From Isoetes taiwanensis (Eukaryota > Streptophyta > Lycopodiopsida > Isoetales > Isoetaceae), in the NCBI GenBank assembly GCA_021234155.1, contig JAJEKV010000095.1, forward strand, positions 1,119,524 to 1,183,523: a stretch of DNA of 64,000 nt, given 5' to 3'. Shown in pieces: positions 20,010 to 30,436 of the stretch. Each line of letters starts with the position of its first letter. Within the stretch, counting starts at the first letter, position 1. The notes under the pieces are model-generated. The model made no database searches. It had not been told where the DNA came from and saw only the letters and a list, made by a program, of their open reading frames with translations. Made by a program: the position numbers and the translations under genes.

Positions 20010-21723
20010 AGCCGCAGAGGGGTAGCCGACTATAGGAACAATATCAGGCTACCCCGAAAAAAAGAAATGTGCACAGGCAGTATAGAAGGGTAATGGCGAC
20101 AACTTCTCATCGGGATAAAAAACCCCGCCCTTTTGGGTTTTCGAGGAAAACCCTAATGAGATATGGTCGCCAGCAACCTTGAATGTGTTGCCTGGAGAAC
20201 CGAAGAAGATGGGTCGATGGCGAAGCCCCAAAAAAGCAGGACTTCGGAAGACGGCGTAAAACCTGCAAGCAACACAAAGAACCCTAAAAAACATCCGTGA
20301 ATGGTTAGAGAACATCAAACATGCATGGCAGTGACGAGGCAAGCCGCACAACAACAACAACATAGATGAAAAATCACCCGTTAGACGTTAGGAACTGTAA
20401 ACAAACATATATAGAAATAGAAAACAGCACCGAGAGGTGATAAAAAGCATTCATTCATTCAATAAAAGTGTTCATATTCTAATATTAATATAGTTATAAG
20501 GATGAGGGGGTTTCTCATGCCCCCTCATCCACACCCCATAGATGTATGCCCATGTGTTCCCCCTTAATCCCCACCGTCCACTAAGATATGAAAGGTGGAG
20601 ATCATGACAACTCATGGGGGAGTTATGCATGGGGACATGGATGGGCATGCATGGGGTCATGCATCCCATCTCTTATCCGTCGGATGAAGAGGGGGAGGCA
20701 GGATCCTGGCCGTCGAGTGTGCCTAAGAAGGTTTTAAGAAGATTCGTAAATTGGGGCAATCAATCTGAGCCATTCGTAAAAGGGGCATCAATTTGGGCCA
20801 TTGATTATATATATGGGAAAAATTTAATACCATAGTGCAGTGGCAGTCCTCTTCTCTAGGCCCTTGAATACTGTAGATTTGAAGATGTCGGATGAGATCG
20901 CAGAGTTACCCATTTGATGCATTATCTGCAGGTTCAATCTTTTTCTAAAGGAGAGTTTCCTGTTGAGAATTTCCTGTCGATGCTTCGCCCTCTTGTGTTT
21001 TCTTCCTTGGCTCATAGCTTCTTTAGTTTTTTGATGTGCCATACATGGACCCTCCATCATTTCTAGGCGAGATTGTCCTCCTGTTTTTGTTCTTTGCACT
21101 GGACCATTGGCATATCAGGTTCTTAATTTTGATTATTTCTGTCGAGTTTCAGAGCTTGAATCTTTCGCACTGATCCTTGGCTTGGTGCAGTAAATGAGGG
21201 TAGAAAGGGGCTCATCGCAATAGACAAATTCGCTCACCCACAGGTCTTCTTCTTAATCTGCTGAGAGATTCTGATGCATGAGATTTTTTCTTTCTTTCTT
21301 CTTTTTAACACGTACTATGTCTATTGTTCAGGAAATGTTCAAGGTCAGACCTGTTATGGGCATTATACTGGGGGGGGCAGGAGCATTCATATGCCAATCG
21401 CTAGTAGGTGTAAAGATCTTTGTATGGATGTTGTCGAGGAGTAAGCCCACAGTTTTGAAGATTTATAAGTACTTCGATAAGCTCCACTAGATTCTGCGAA
21501 AGCATTACCTTTAGCGTTTTAGAGGATACAACAGCATTGCAACCAGGTAGCTTTTACATAACCTAAATAGTCCAAATTTTAGAATATGATTTATGTCTTC
21601 GTGAATTAACCGTATATCAGAAGAAAGCATTTAGACTATTAAGTTTGCTCGTAATATGTGATTACCATTGTGGCATGTGTTCCATTATTTTGTTAGATTA
21701 AATCTTTTTTTATACGTCCCCAG
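20010..21723. other. Stretch with repeat debris, no recognised gene
   Basis: It contains an inverted-repeat motif, GGGTTTTCGAGGAAAACCC (near 20136), shared in form with 22498-22518. It also has a TTCATTCATTCAATAAAAGTG phrase (20448) also found near 18743. Upstream exons of the methyltransferase gene may lie at 21200-21490, but I could not align them to the family. Confidence 0.4.
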
Positions 21724-22377
21724 ACATACCAAAGGTGGTCTTAAAGAAGGGGAAGGCCCAGATATTTCGTGATGGGTCCACAGTGGTCTACAGTGGTGCA
21801 ATAGATTGCGTGCTTGGGAGGCCACCTCCAAAAATAGGAGATTCAGTGCTAGTAACAGATGGAAGTAGGAATCCAACTGCTTCAGTATCAATGTTCAGAG
21901 TACAGATAATGCAGAATCAGATAGATGCAGAGAGGTAGGCTTGCTTCTTTTTATTAACGAAGATATGGACATCAAATCCCAGTAGGTATTATGTCTAGCA
22001 GGGACCTTGCTGCAGTACTTGACATAGAAAGATGTATTGTTTCAAGAATATCTGAAGCTGCAAGCTTGAGAAGTTCTCTTGGTTTTCCATCTGCAGCTAC
22101 CACGGCCTTCCATTTTATAAATAGCGAAGGCGATGGGCACGTGCTTATCTCTTAGGTTGTTATATGTTGGCTGATAGTCATTAATTCAGCTCCAGTAACA
22201 CAATGTATACATTTTTACAGGTTGTCTGGCCTTATTGTTAATGTATTTGGGAACCATATCGTAGTTGCATCATCTGCAGCATGGGTTGAGAAATACCAAT
22301 CAGCAATTGAACAGGCCCTTGTGAAAGCAACAGGTAAAACATGCATTTCCTGGAGACCATCAAGAGAAGTTTTAAAG

Positions 22378-23090
22378 AATAGAATAGAATAGAATAGGTT
22401 TTTAGCGTCCACGGAGACCAATTGGCCTATGGGACCCAAACAAAAAGAGAGCAGCAAGCGTATTACTGACAGGATTAAAAAACCCCGCCCCGAACGGTTT
22501 TCGAGGGAAAAACCTTAGCAGTAATAAGCATGCTGGCATACTGTACAATTGCATATGACAGTTCAATACCGTCCCGTAGGATACAAACGAGTTCGTGCAT
22601 CCATAACCTCCTGGAGGTATGACCCCAACAATCCCACTGACGCCATAGTCAATAACTGATGCAATGGCTGGCCAGGCACTAGTAATCGAACATATTACTC
22701 TCGGACATGGGCAAATACTGGGCAGATCTGGAGGGTATGACATTCATCCTCAATCGCGCCCTGGTGGCAACACTGGCAAAGCCTTTGCTCTCGTGGTTCC
22801 CGAGCCCAACGTCCTGTTTCAATGCGGAGGCGATGTGCACCCGTGCGAATGGAAGCTATAAGTTTGCGCTTCTTCATGGGCAGCTGGGTGTAAAAGTACT
22901 GGTATGGGCCTCTTATGAGCCTAGGATTGACTTGCTGCTGATAGTATGGCAGCTTAACGTGCGTCAGAGCCTCTGCATCCCAGAGCTTGCGAAGGAAAGT
23001 AGCATCTAGATACAGTTTAAGTGTCTCGCGATCTTTCTTTGTCCTAACCTGGACGCATCTGTTTGCCTGCACACCCCAGCGTGAGAACCA
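22378..23090 (-). mobile_element. 5'-truncated LINE inserted in a methyltransferase exon
   Basis: The minus frame 23072-22695 encodes a LINE ORF2 C-terminus with HRLRIETGRW and a C-x2-C-x7-H-x4-C zinc knuckle (CQCCHQGAIEDECHTLQIC). The 3' end is a (TATTC)n tail, read as AATAGAATAGAATAG at 22378-22395. It splits ...REVLK from LKEEG; TTAAAG on one side and CTGAAG on the other may be a degraded target duplication. Confidence 0.75.
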
Positions 23091-23201
23091 CTGAAGGAGG
23101 AGGGTATGGATCTTAAAGAGGCTGATATTCCTAGCAGGGAAGCTGGTGAGCTAATTCATGTAAAGCCCTTAAACCTTTGTTTCTAAGAAGTAAATTGATT
23201 A

Positions 23202-23290
23202 TTTTTTTTTTTTTTTTTTTTTTGTAGTCAAGATATTTATATTTTATTAAATAATAAAACAGGGTACATGACCTTATTAAAGGCTCCACA
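23202..23290 (-). mobile_element. Retroposon 3' end with poly(A) tail, in an intron
   Basis: A run of 22 T is followed by GTAGTCAAGATATTTATATT, the reverse of a LINE-like 3' end close to that at 2720-2784. The 5' boundary is not visible; the given end is a minimum. Confidence 0.5.
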
Positions 23291-24824
23291 ATAGGCCAGA
23301 TTCTATTTATTTCTCTTTACTTCTAACCTATGTTAGCTATGTTTGAATGTGTATAACATGTATGGTGGCAAGGGCCAGTTTTGTGGTGGTTTCAAAGTCA
23401 ATAAAAGTTAATAGAATGTCATGACAATCATTAGTGTAGAGCCAAACATTAGTACTGGATAGATGGTCACGTATATATTTTTGTTATATATTGAAACGAG
23501 GGAACTATAGTAACCCACTATACTGTCTCTTTTATCCCTCATTAGTGGTTTCTAGGCGTCCTGTTTCTACAGGTATTTGAGCATGGGATCACATATCAGG
23601 TATCTCTTCAAGGTAAAAAAATAGGATTTTATGTTGATCAGAGGGGCAATCGGCTTCTGGTACAGTCTTTATCAAATGGTAAGGCTGTACTTGATCTTAT
23701 ATTGTTATACTGGTGGGTTTGCTCTAAATGCCATGGTCGGAGGAGCGACATATGTCACAGGCAAGATTGGTTCTATGCTTAACAACTTATTGGCCTGCTT
23801 CTCTCTTAATCTAGCTTATCCTTTTATTTTTAGGAGTTGACTCGTCATCACCAGCATTGTAACTTGCTAATATAAATGCACGTCTCAACAATATTAATCA
23901 TGAGCACATCAAGTTCCACAAATCTTACATTACAGAATTTATGCGAAGTGCAATTGCAGAGAAAAAAATTATGGGACGTAGTCATTCTTGATCCACCCAA
24001 GCTAGCTCCAAAATTGGTTTGTTTCTATGGGGGTTGCTTATAAATGGGGTTGCTTCTAATGTCTGTATAAAGAGTCATCTAAGTAAAACTAATTGTGTCT
24101 TTTTTCGTTAGGCTATTTTCCTTTTTTGCATGGTCTAAATTTTAGATCTTGGATGACCCAGAGCTATGGCTAAACTTAGAGGCTAGAATCGTCTCCCGAA
24201 ATCCATGGTAGACTCTTACCTTTGTTGCTCTTAGACAATAGAACTTACCCTGCAATTCCTGTATTTTCGGCAAACAGGCAATCTGGGGGAGCCCAGATTC
24301 ACTTCGTTTCTTCCTATTCAATATCTACGAAAACAAGTGACCATGTCTTTGCCCAGTTTCGTGCTTCATCTCATTGCTTTTCCTCATTCTATTTTTTCTC
24401 CAAGATCCAAGCATGGTGAGCTGCCAGCATTCTATAACCTTTAAGTTCCTGGGAAATATCTGATTTCGAGCAGTTTAGTGGTATAATTTCTAAATTGGTC
24501 CATAAATTGTAAGCCCTAGTAATATTCCACACATTGGAGCAGTCACATCGCAAGATAAGAAAGGAGCAAAGGAGAATGAGATAATGAAAGCAGGATAAGT
24601 TTTTTGTTTTTTCTAGTGATGATCAAGTGCTGGAGGGATGTATGCTTGGCTGCTGGGAATATGTACAGGGCATTACTTATTGTGCTTTAATTGTGTACTT
24701 ATTTGACTTCTTAAGATCAGCTTGCAGGATTGAGCTTAGTTTTAAGCTTTGTTTATGGCAATATGTAGAATATGCAGAATAGGATATGCAGAATATGTAG
24801 GATAGGATATGCAGAATATGTGAC

Positions 24825-25117
24825 AGGGGGGGAATAGAGGATGAAAACCATATGATTAACGACTGCCCGATCTATGGGGACATCAGGGACAGATATAGAA
24901 ATATAAAGTGGGGGGAACCAATCCCGGGATGATGGCGATGTGAGGAATCGTTACGGGATCTGGCAGATGCGATCCAAAGAATGATGACCAGACACAGAGA
25001 GGTACACAGTGAAAGAGGGCTTGTAATATGATCTGTACAATACGGGTCATATAGCCCCACACAAATTGCTCAGCTAAAAGCTGATTGATAACGACGCATC
25101 ACTGCACGGCCAAGAAG
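24825..25117 (+). mobile_element. LINE ORF2 3' end, left part of a split LINE
   Basis: GIEDENHMINDCPIYGDIRD and RNIKWGEPIP are the zinc-knuckle tail of the same LINE type as at 22378-23090. An in-frame TGA follows PIPG, and LVI-stop comes near 25029. Its 3' UTR runs into the TIR element at 25118 and appears to resume at 33885. GAAG at 25114-25117 may be the duplicated target. Confidence 0.65.
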
Positions 25118-25190
25118 AACAAGGTTTAAAATGAAACGCACTTATTTAAGAAGTGCGTTTGAAAGATTCCTTTATAAAAATTGGAAACTT
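25118..25190 (+). repeat. Left terminal inverted repeat with subterminal hairpin
   Basis: AACAAGGTTTAAAATGAAACG is followed by the perfect 10-bp stem AAACGCACTT / AAGTGCGTTT (about 25134-25160), then TTTGAAAGATTCC. Confidence 0.7.
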
Positions 25191-25586
25191 GAAAAAAATG
25201 GACAAAATAGGGAGCAAAATAGATTGTTGAGCAAATAGCATTCGAAATACCCCAAAAAAAGCAACATTTTTGAAGCCTTTTCATTTTTTAAGAAGGGCAA
25301 AAAAAAAAAAAGCTTGTTTTGAGGAGAGAGACATTACATTTAAAAACTCATTAAGTATTTGTTGTTGAAAATAGAAGGAAATATAGTTTTGTGTTTTTGC
25401 AAGCTTAATATAAGTACTAAGAAAATCAAACATAGAAAAGAAAGAGTGCGAAATCATGAATCAAAAAAAATTGTTCTAATTAAGCATTGTTGAAGAGACA
25501 AAGTTTTTTAGGTTGAGAAATCTTCATCAAAATATATTGAAATTAAGTAGCACATAGATTACAATGAAAGATAGTTTAAAATCTTT

Positions 25587-25997
25587 GTGCGTATAAATTT
25601 ATCACGGGAGGTGGCTCTTCCCGTCCACAGGACTCTCTTTCCCCTTAGGATCGGTCTCTTGCGAGGTTATAATTGCGAGAGGCGCCCCTCCCGATTCAAT
25701 GGTGCAGTGCAGTACATTTCTCGGCTCGAGGCACCACGGGCTCGGATCGGCGAACTCCACCTCCTCATTTCTTCTTCCCGTAAGTGGAATTTTGGATTTA
25801 CGTATATGTGCCTTTTACATCGCCCGACACCATTTTTTGCTCCCAATTCCTCGTTTTCATCGGGGAAAGGATTCACAAGAGCTTATCACGGTCACGATGA
25901 AACTTATTTTGTCGGGTCTATGTCGGCGGAGACAACATTGCGCCCACAGCAAGAAGCAAAGCTGGCTTCAATGGTGCTGAGCGAGAAAATCGTCTAA
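25587..25997 (+). CDS. 136-codon frame, unknown, inside the TIR element
   Basis: Open from ATG-like context near a single palindrome copy (25591) to TAA at about 25995. It has no motif I recognise, and the opposite strand is also open over 25667-25876, so strand and reality are uncertain. It may instead be the 3' end of the minus-strand gene. Confidence 0.25.
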   Translation: MRINLSREVALPVHRTLFPLRIGLLRGYNCERRPSRFNGAVQYISRLEAPRARIGELHLLISSSRKWNFGFTYMCLLHRPTPFFAPNSSFSSGKGFTRAYHGHDETYFVGSMSAETTLRPQQEAKLASMVLSEKIV

Positions 25998-26350
25998 GAT
26001 CCGGTCCCGGTGAGAAAACCACGTATCAAATTATTAATAAGTATTTGTGGCCCGATAATGGGACACCACGGCCTTGTCGGCCAATGGGTCTCTTAATTTT
26101 TGCAAAACCGCCGGGGGCGAAGCGCGTGCGGGGAGGAGTCTTTTCATTTGCGTATTAAAGTGAACCATGGTTTTTTGGCGTCTGCTTATTTGTAAAACCC
26201 TATGTGAAAATGCTTTCGAAACAACTTACTAAGCGCGGACCACCACCATGACCCTTAGCGTTTGTTTTAAGCACGCCAAAGCTTGACACAACAATGAAAT
26301 ATTAGTAAAATAAAAACAAGGAAAATAAGTTAGCTTCGATGTGGTGTGGC

Positions 26351-26482
26351 GGTATAAATTTATACCGGGGTTGCCTTGCGGTATAAATTTATCCACAGTA
26401 TTCTAGCCGATATAAATTTATCTGAGACATTGCCTTGCTATATAAATTTAAACCTTAGGCGGTTGTGGTATAAATTTATACC
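26351..26482. repeat. Palindrome cluster 1 (five copies)
   Basis: Copies near 26351, 26379, 26408, 26438 and 26467 of GGTATAAATTTATACC or its half-degenerate form, 28-30 bases apart. The cluster lies just downstream of the last readable exon of the minus-strand gene. Confidence 0.85.
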
Positions 26483-27554
26483 GTGGAGTTACTAAAAGAA
26501 AAGCGTTAAATGTTAAGCTTACCAAATCACGGTTTTCAAAGCCGGCATTCTGAGACGGCTCCCATAGGTTTAAGCAGGCATTGTTTGTAGGTCGAATGGA
26601 AAATGATGACCCTCGGTTAGCGAGATAAGGTGACTTCCTTGAGGGCCTTCAAAAAGAGTGGACTTTGCGTCGTGAAAGCCTCCTCGTCAAAAGCGTCGTC
26701 CTTAATTTTTGAAACCATAGGGGAATATCGCAATGCATAATGTGAAGTTACGCTTCTCCAAAAGTGTCCCCGACCTCGTGCGGTCACCCTCAACAACTCG
26801 TACATGCGGTCGACCAAGCGTTGTAAATCTTTCATAAAAGTGTCAAAATTTGCTAGTGGCGACCTCCTTTCCTGTTCGATTGCCTTAAGTCTACGCCTCT
26901 CTTCCTTGGCCCTCTGAACCCGGGTTTAAAAATCAGTGCGGGGCCCCTTTTTCTTGTTACGTAAGAATATTGTGAGAAAAAGGCACAAACAAAGAACATA
27001 TTTTTAGCAAAACTTACCCGACCACTAAAGTTAACGGCGTGCTCTCTAATGATACTATCGATTAATTTACAACTTGGGTAGAAAGCTTGCACTCCTCCAG
27101 TCCTCTAGGTTTAAATTTTGCTTCATTAACTTCGGCTGGCGGTGACAATGTCTTCATTTGCAAAGAGAAACATGTTGTAAGACCAGAAAATGTAGAAGAA
27201 ACCACGGCATTGCAAATGTGGCTACGTCTTAGCTTCCTTGGCCATTTTAGATCTAATGTAAATTCCTTGGTACGACTTTTTTCAAAAGGCGAACAAAAAT
27301 TTCTTTGCTTTTTAATCCCCATAGCTGCGTCCGGTACAATGCTCATATTTTTTCTGTTTTAATTCTCCACCCTTTTTGGTTTTCCTGCGAAGACTTTGCT
27401 TGCTCTTTAAGCTCACCATCTTGAACATACAAAAATTCTTTCTTGAAGATCCCACACGTAAATGGACAAAGCGCCATTAGTTTAGTGTTGCTTAAGCGTA
27501 AGAGAATATGTTACCACGATCTACTTTCTAAATCATTATGTATGGTGTGTAGTC

Positions 27555-27900
27555 GCGGTATAAATTTATCACGATCCACGGATACGGTATAAATTTATGC
27601 TTGACTAAACCGCGGTATAAATTTATCTGCGCGACTAGGGGCGGTATAAATTTATACCTGGTGCCGATTATGATATAAATTTATACCATGCGGACGCGGT
27701 ATAAATTTTATCTGACTTAAACGCGGTATAAATTTATCTGCGACTAGGGGACGGTATAAATTTATACAGTGCACGGCCCGGTATAAATTTATACAGCTGA
27801 CTAGTCTTGGTATAAATTTATACCGTTGGGGCGCGATATAAATTTATAAATCACTATCGCGGTATAAATTTATCGCGGCCCGCGGTATAAATTTATACCG
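27555..27900. repeat. Palindrome cluster 2 (thirteen copies, about 28-bp spacing)
   Basis: Starts near 27556, 27585, 27613, 27642, 27671, 27697, 27724, 27752, 27780, 27809, 27833, 27860 and 27883. The core is TATAAATTTATA. Left flanks are mostly CGG; right flanks are ACCG in full palindromes or C-TGCG in truncated ones. Spacers of 9-16 bases differ. It lies in a gap between protein-like blocks of the minus-strand gene. Confidence 0.92.
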
Positions 27901-28961
27901 TCTTGAAGAGCACTTGTAACCGCGCTAAACATACTACAAAACATAGAAGAAGAGCATTTACTTACTTGACCATCTCGAATGCGGTGAAAGTAGTTATCGT
28001 ATTGCTTCTTTGCCATAATGGGCTTCTTATCATAGTCATAGGCGAGGCTGACACTCATCCAGCGGGGCTTTCTCGAAGCTCCTGCGGCTTGTTCTTTTGC
28101 TTTTTAAAATCCTCTCCATACATTTGTTTTAAATTCCCGCGTACTCCGCGTTGCATAAAGCGGATCTTGTCTATTAAACTCATTTTAATCTGAAGTCATT
28201 GTCGAGATTATGACTCACGGCAATGACTTTTGCTTCTTCATCGTTACACCAAGCGTATATATGTGCTTCAGCGGCTCTTCCACACGCCGTTCACGGCTTT
28301 CCTCTTTTGCTAGTTCTTTCCTTGCCTTGTAACTATGTGTGCCTCCAAACGTGGTATGTGTAATCTTGAAGTGACCTTCTTGTAATCTTTTAGTTGGTTG
28401 CCTTTGACTCTGTCCACCATAACAACTAGTGGCGACACATGGGCATGAGGATTTCTTCTCATTCTTTGTTTGATTATAGCCACATGTGCAGCATCTGACT
28501 TCCGGGACCTGTAGCACTCGACCCCATCTTCATTTTAGGTGGCCTCTTAATGGTGCTCAATGTCAAAGAAATAGTTTGCTTTAGCGGTTTTAGTGTCATT
28601 CACCCGGCTTGAGAATAGCACTTGATTTATCTGCGAGGCTTCACAACAATATCTGCTCCGGGGAGCCTACGAAGAGCTTACGTTGACTCCTCTATAGTCA
28701 AAGCCTTTGTGCCTCTAGATTTTTTTTTTGTAGGAGCACTGTGTATCTACTCTGAGGGAATGCTTTCTACCCTTTCCCTTTGTTACCCTTTGGTTCCTCT
28801 TCCTCTTCCTCTTCTTCTTCTACTTCCTCGTCCTTCTCTTCAAACTCTTAGTTAGGGTGGGGTACCACTGGACCTTTGACCAACTTTGTTTCTTAAAAAG
28901 CACTGGCCCGACATCAAAATGTCCACTATATCTGTAATGCGGGGTTAAGTTAGGAAGATGC

Positions 28962-28978
28962 CGGTATAAATTTATACG
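28962..28978. repeat. Single palindrome copy
   Basis: CGGTATAAATTTATACG, isolated between two blocks of the minus-strand gene. Confidence 0.8.
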
Positions 28979-29580
28979 TAAAGACACTAAACAATACTTA
29001 CATGGCCACTCTTGTAATTGTCGATACGTACTCATGCACATCTTTGGGTTTGCACATGCTTATTGAAGCATTTTACTTTCAAAACGTGAAGACTTCCCCT
29101 TGTCATGCATGCACTTCATTAAGATTTCATCATCGACCTCTGTAGCAATAAGGTTGACAATTTGCCCGGCGGGGTAATAATCGTCGATCTTGTACTTGCC
29201 CTTCCACGATTGATGACACAAGTAAAGATGCGCCTCGGTGGGTTTGCTCTCTCTTGCACCCCGTGGGCGTTACCGCGTCAATCTTCGGTTCGTAATACGT
29301 GGCTCTATTGGTGCGACCTTTGATGGGCCCCTTGTTTACAAACCTGATCTTGGGGCTGGAAAAAGCGTAAAGAAGGCCATTTTTATGCAAAAAGGAACCT
29401 TTTAAGCCCTTTTGTAACATAAAAGCAGTAAAAATAAAGAGTGAAAAAGAGCATAAAATCTACACTAAATTATCACTTTATTTGTGTTATTTAAGCTAAA
29501 AGCGCTTAAAGAATATTCTTTGAAATATTAAGGTTTTGCGACACTTCTTTAAGCACTAGACACCAAGATGGTTACGGATC

Positions 29581-29990
29581 GGTATAAATTTATCTGCTTC
29601 GACACGGCGGTATAAATTTATCTGCGAAACTTCCGATCGATATAAATTTATCTGCGGTGCTTTCGGCGGTATAAATTTATACCGTTCGAAACCGGTCGGT
29701 ATAAATTTATACGCATGGTGCTTTCGGCGGTATAAATTTATACCGTTCGAATTTCCGATCGGTATAAATTTATACCGCCCAGTGCTCGGCGGTATAAATT
29801 TATCGGCGTATTCTGGAGCGGTATAAATTTATACCTTCGAGCACCTAACGGTATAAATTTATACCGATCGAACTATATCGTATAAATTTATACCGCGTGT
29901 TGCAGGCGGTATAAATTTATACCGGTGGCTTCGTGCTCGGCGGTATAAATTTATACCGATCGAAATTACGATCGATATAATTTATACCGT
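29581..29990. repeat. Palindrome cluster 3 (fourteen copies, about 30-bp spacing)
   Basis: Starts near 29581, 29609, 29639, 29668, 29698, 29729, 29761, 29791, 29820, 29850, 29880, 29908, 29942 and 29974. Spacers show higher-order order: GTGCTTTCGG and TTCGAA/GATCGAA recur, and many repeats extend to CGGTATAAATTTATACCG. The cluster lies between the two divergent genes, where a shared promoter would be. Confidence 0.92.
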
Positions 29991-30106
29991 GGGCGCTACA
30001 CTCTAGCGATTAAAACAAAGAGAAACTAGAGCGATGCGGGTAGTAGACTTGCATTGGCCATGGCGGTATAGACCCGCGTATAGGCGTTCGAGAGAGCAAA
30101 TAAGGG

Positions 30107-30120
30107 GGTATATAAGCGCA
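30107..30120 (+). promoter_or_regulatory. TATA-like box between the divergent genes
   Basis: GGTATATAAGCGC lies about 330 bases before the likely start of the plus-strand gene. It is supported only by motif and position. Confidence 0.3.
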
Positions 30121-30252
30121 CCCCTTGGCGCCGACTCCGAGCTAGCATTATATAGAAAATAGGGTGGCAGCGGCAAAGTACCCTCTGCTAAGTCTTGCTT
30201 CATATAAGCTTCTCCATAAAGTTTTCAATACAAGTTAATGCGTGAGTTTTTA

Positions 30253-30395
30253 GGTATAAATTTATACCGCTCTGTTCTATGTTGCCCTCCTCGTATAAAT
30301 TTATACCATCTCAGGTATAAATTTATCTGATCTGCCGCCTTAAGTTTTTTCTTCCTGTATAAATTTATACCAACTCTCGTATAAATTTATACCGT
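30253..30395. repeat. Palindrome cluster 4 (five copies)
   Basis: Copies near 30253, 30293, 30314, 30356 and 30379, less regularly spaced (21-42 bases), just upstream of the plus-strand gene. Confidence 0.85.
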
Positions 30396-30436
30396 ATCTT
30401 CGAGAGAAAAAAGCTGCCGAGCCTCAACTCTGATTC

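Larger units (their letters stand above)
21724..24016 (+). pseudogene. RlmI-like class I methyltransferase, interrupted
   Basis: Exons read as a plant relative of bacterial RlmI, an SAM-dependent 23S rRNA cytosine methyltransferase with an N-terminal PUA domain. 21724-21934 gives KVVLKKGKAQIFRDG and GRPPPKIGDSVLVTDG (PUA). About 21999-22140 gives RISEAASLRSSLGFPSA. 22221-23145 gives LSGLIVNVFG and WRPSREVLK, then a LINE (22378-23090), then LKEEGMDLKEADIP. From about 23556 comes VFEHGITYQVSLQGKKIGFY, then CYTGGFALNA (SAM loop), and 23834-24016 gives FMRSAIAEKK and LWDVVILDPPKLAP. Damage: a frame change just before CYTGG, TAA where ALELA is expected (near 23859), and an extra A at 23961-23967. 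The C-terminal part is not found. Confidence 0.72.
26590..29420 (-). pseudogene. Minus-strand gene of the TIR element, unknown protein
   Basis: Several minus-strand blocks read as coherent protein once frame changes are allowed. 29420-29000: YYEPKIDAVTPTG, HLYLCHQSWKGKYKIDDYYP, NLIATEVDDEILMKCMHD and SGHFDVGPVLFKKQSWSKVQ. 28860-28780: an acidic Glu run. 28517-28215: a Cys-rich RCCTCGYNQ...SCPCVATSC block. 28058-27870: YDNYFHRIRDGQVSKCSS. 27346-27062, and 26930-26590 with KDLQRLVDRMYELLRVTARG. Palindrome arrays occupy the gaps between blocks, which may be introns. No family is recognised. A role as a second transposon protein is inference from position only. Confidence 0.45.

Noticed and set aside
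25587..25997. Confident coding call for the 136-codon frame in the TIR element
   Set aside because: Both strands are open across much of it and no homology is recognised. Listed at low confidence only.
27555..27900. CRISPR-like array (short palindromic repeats with spacers)
   Set aside because: Spacers are only 9-16 bases, repeats are degenerate, the context is a eukaryotic transposon and no cas-like gene is present.
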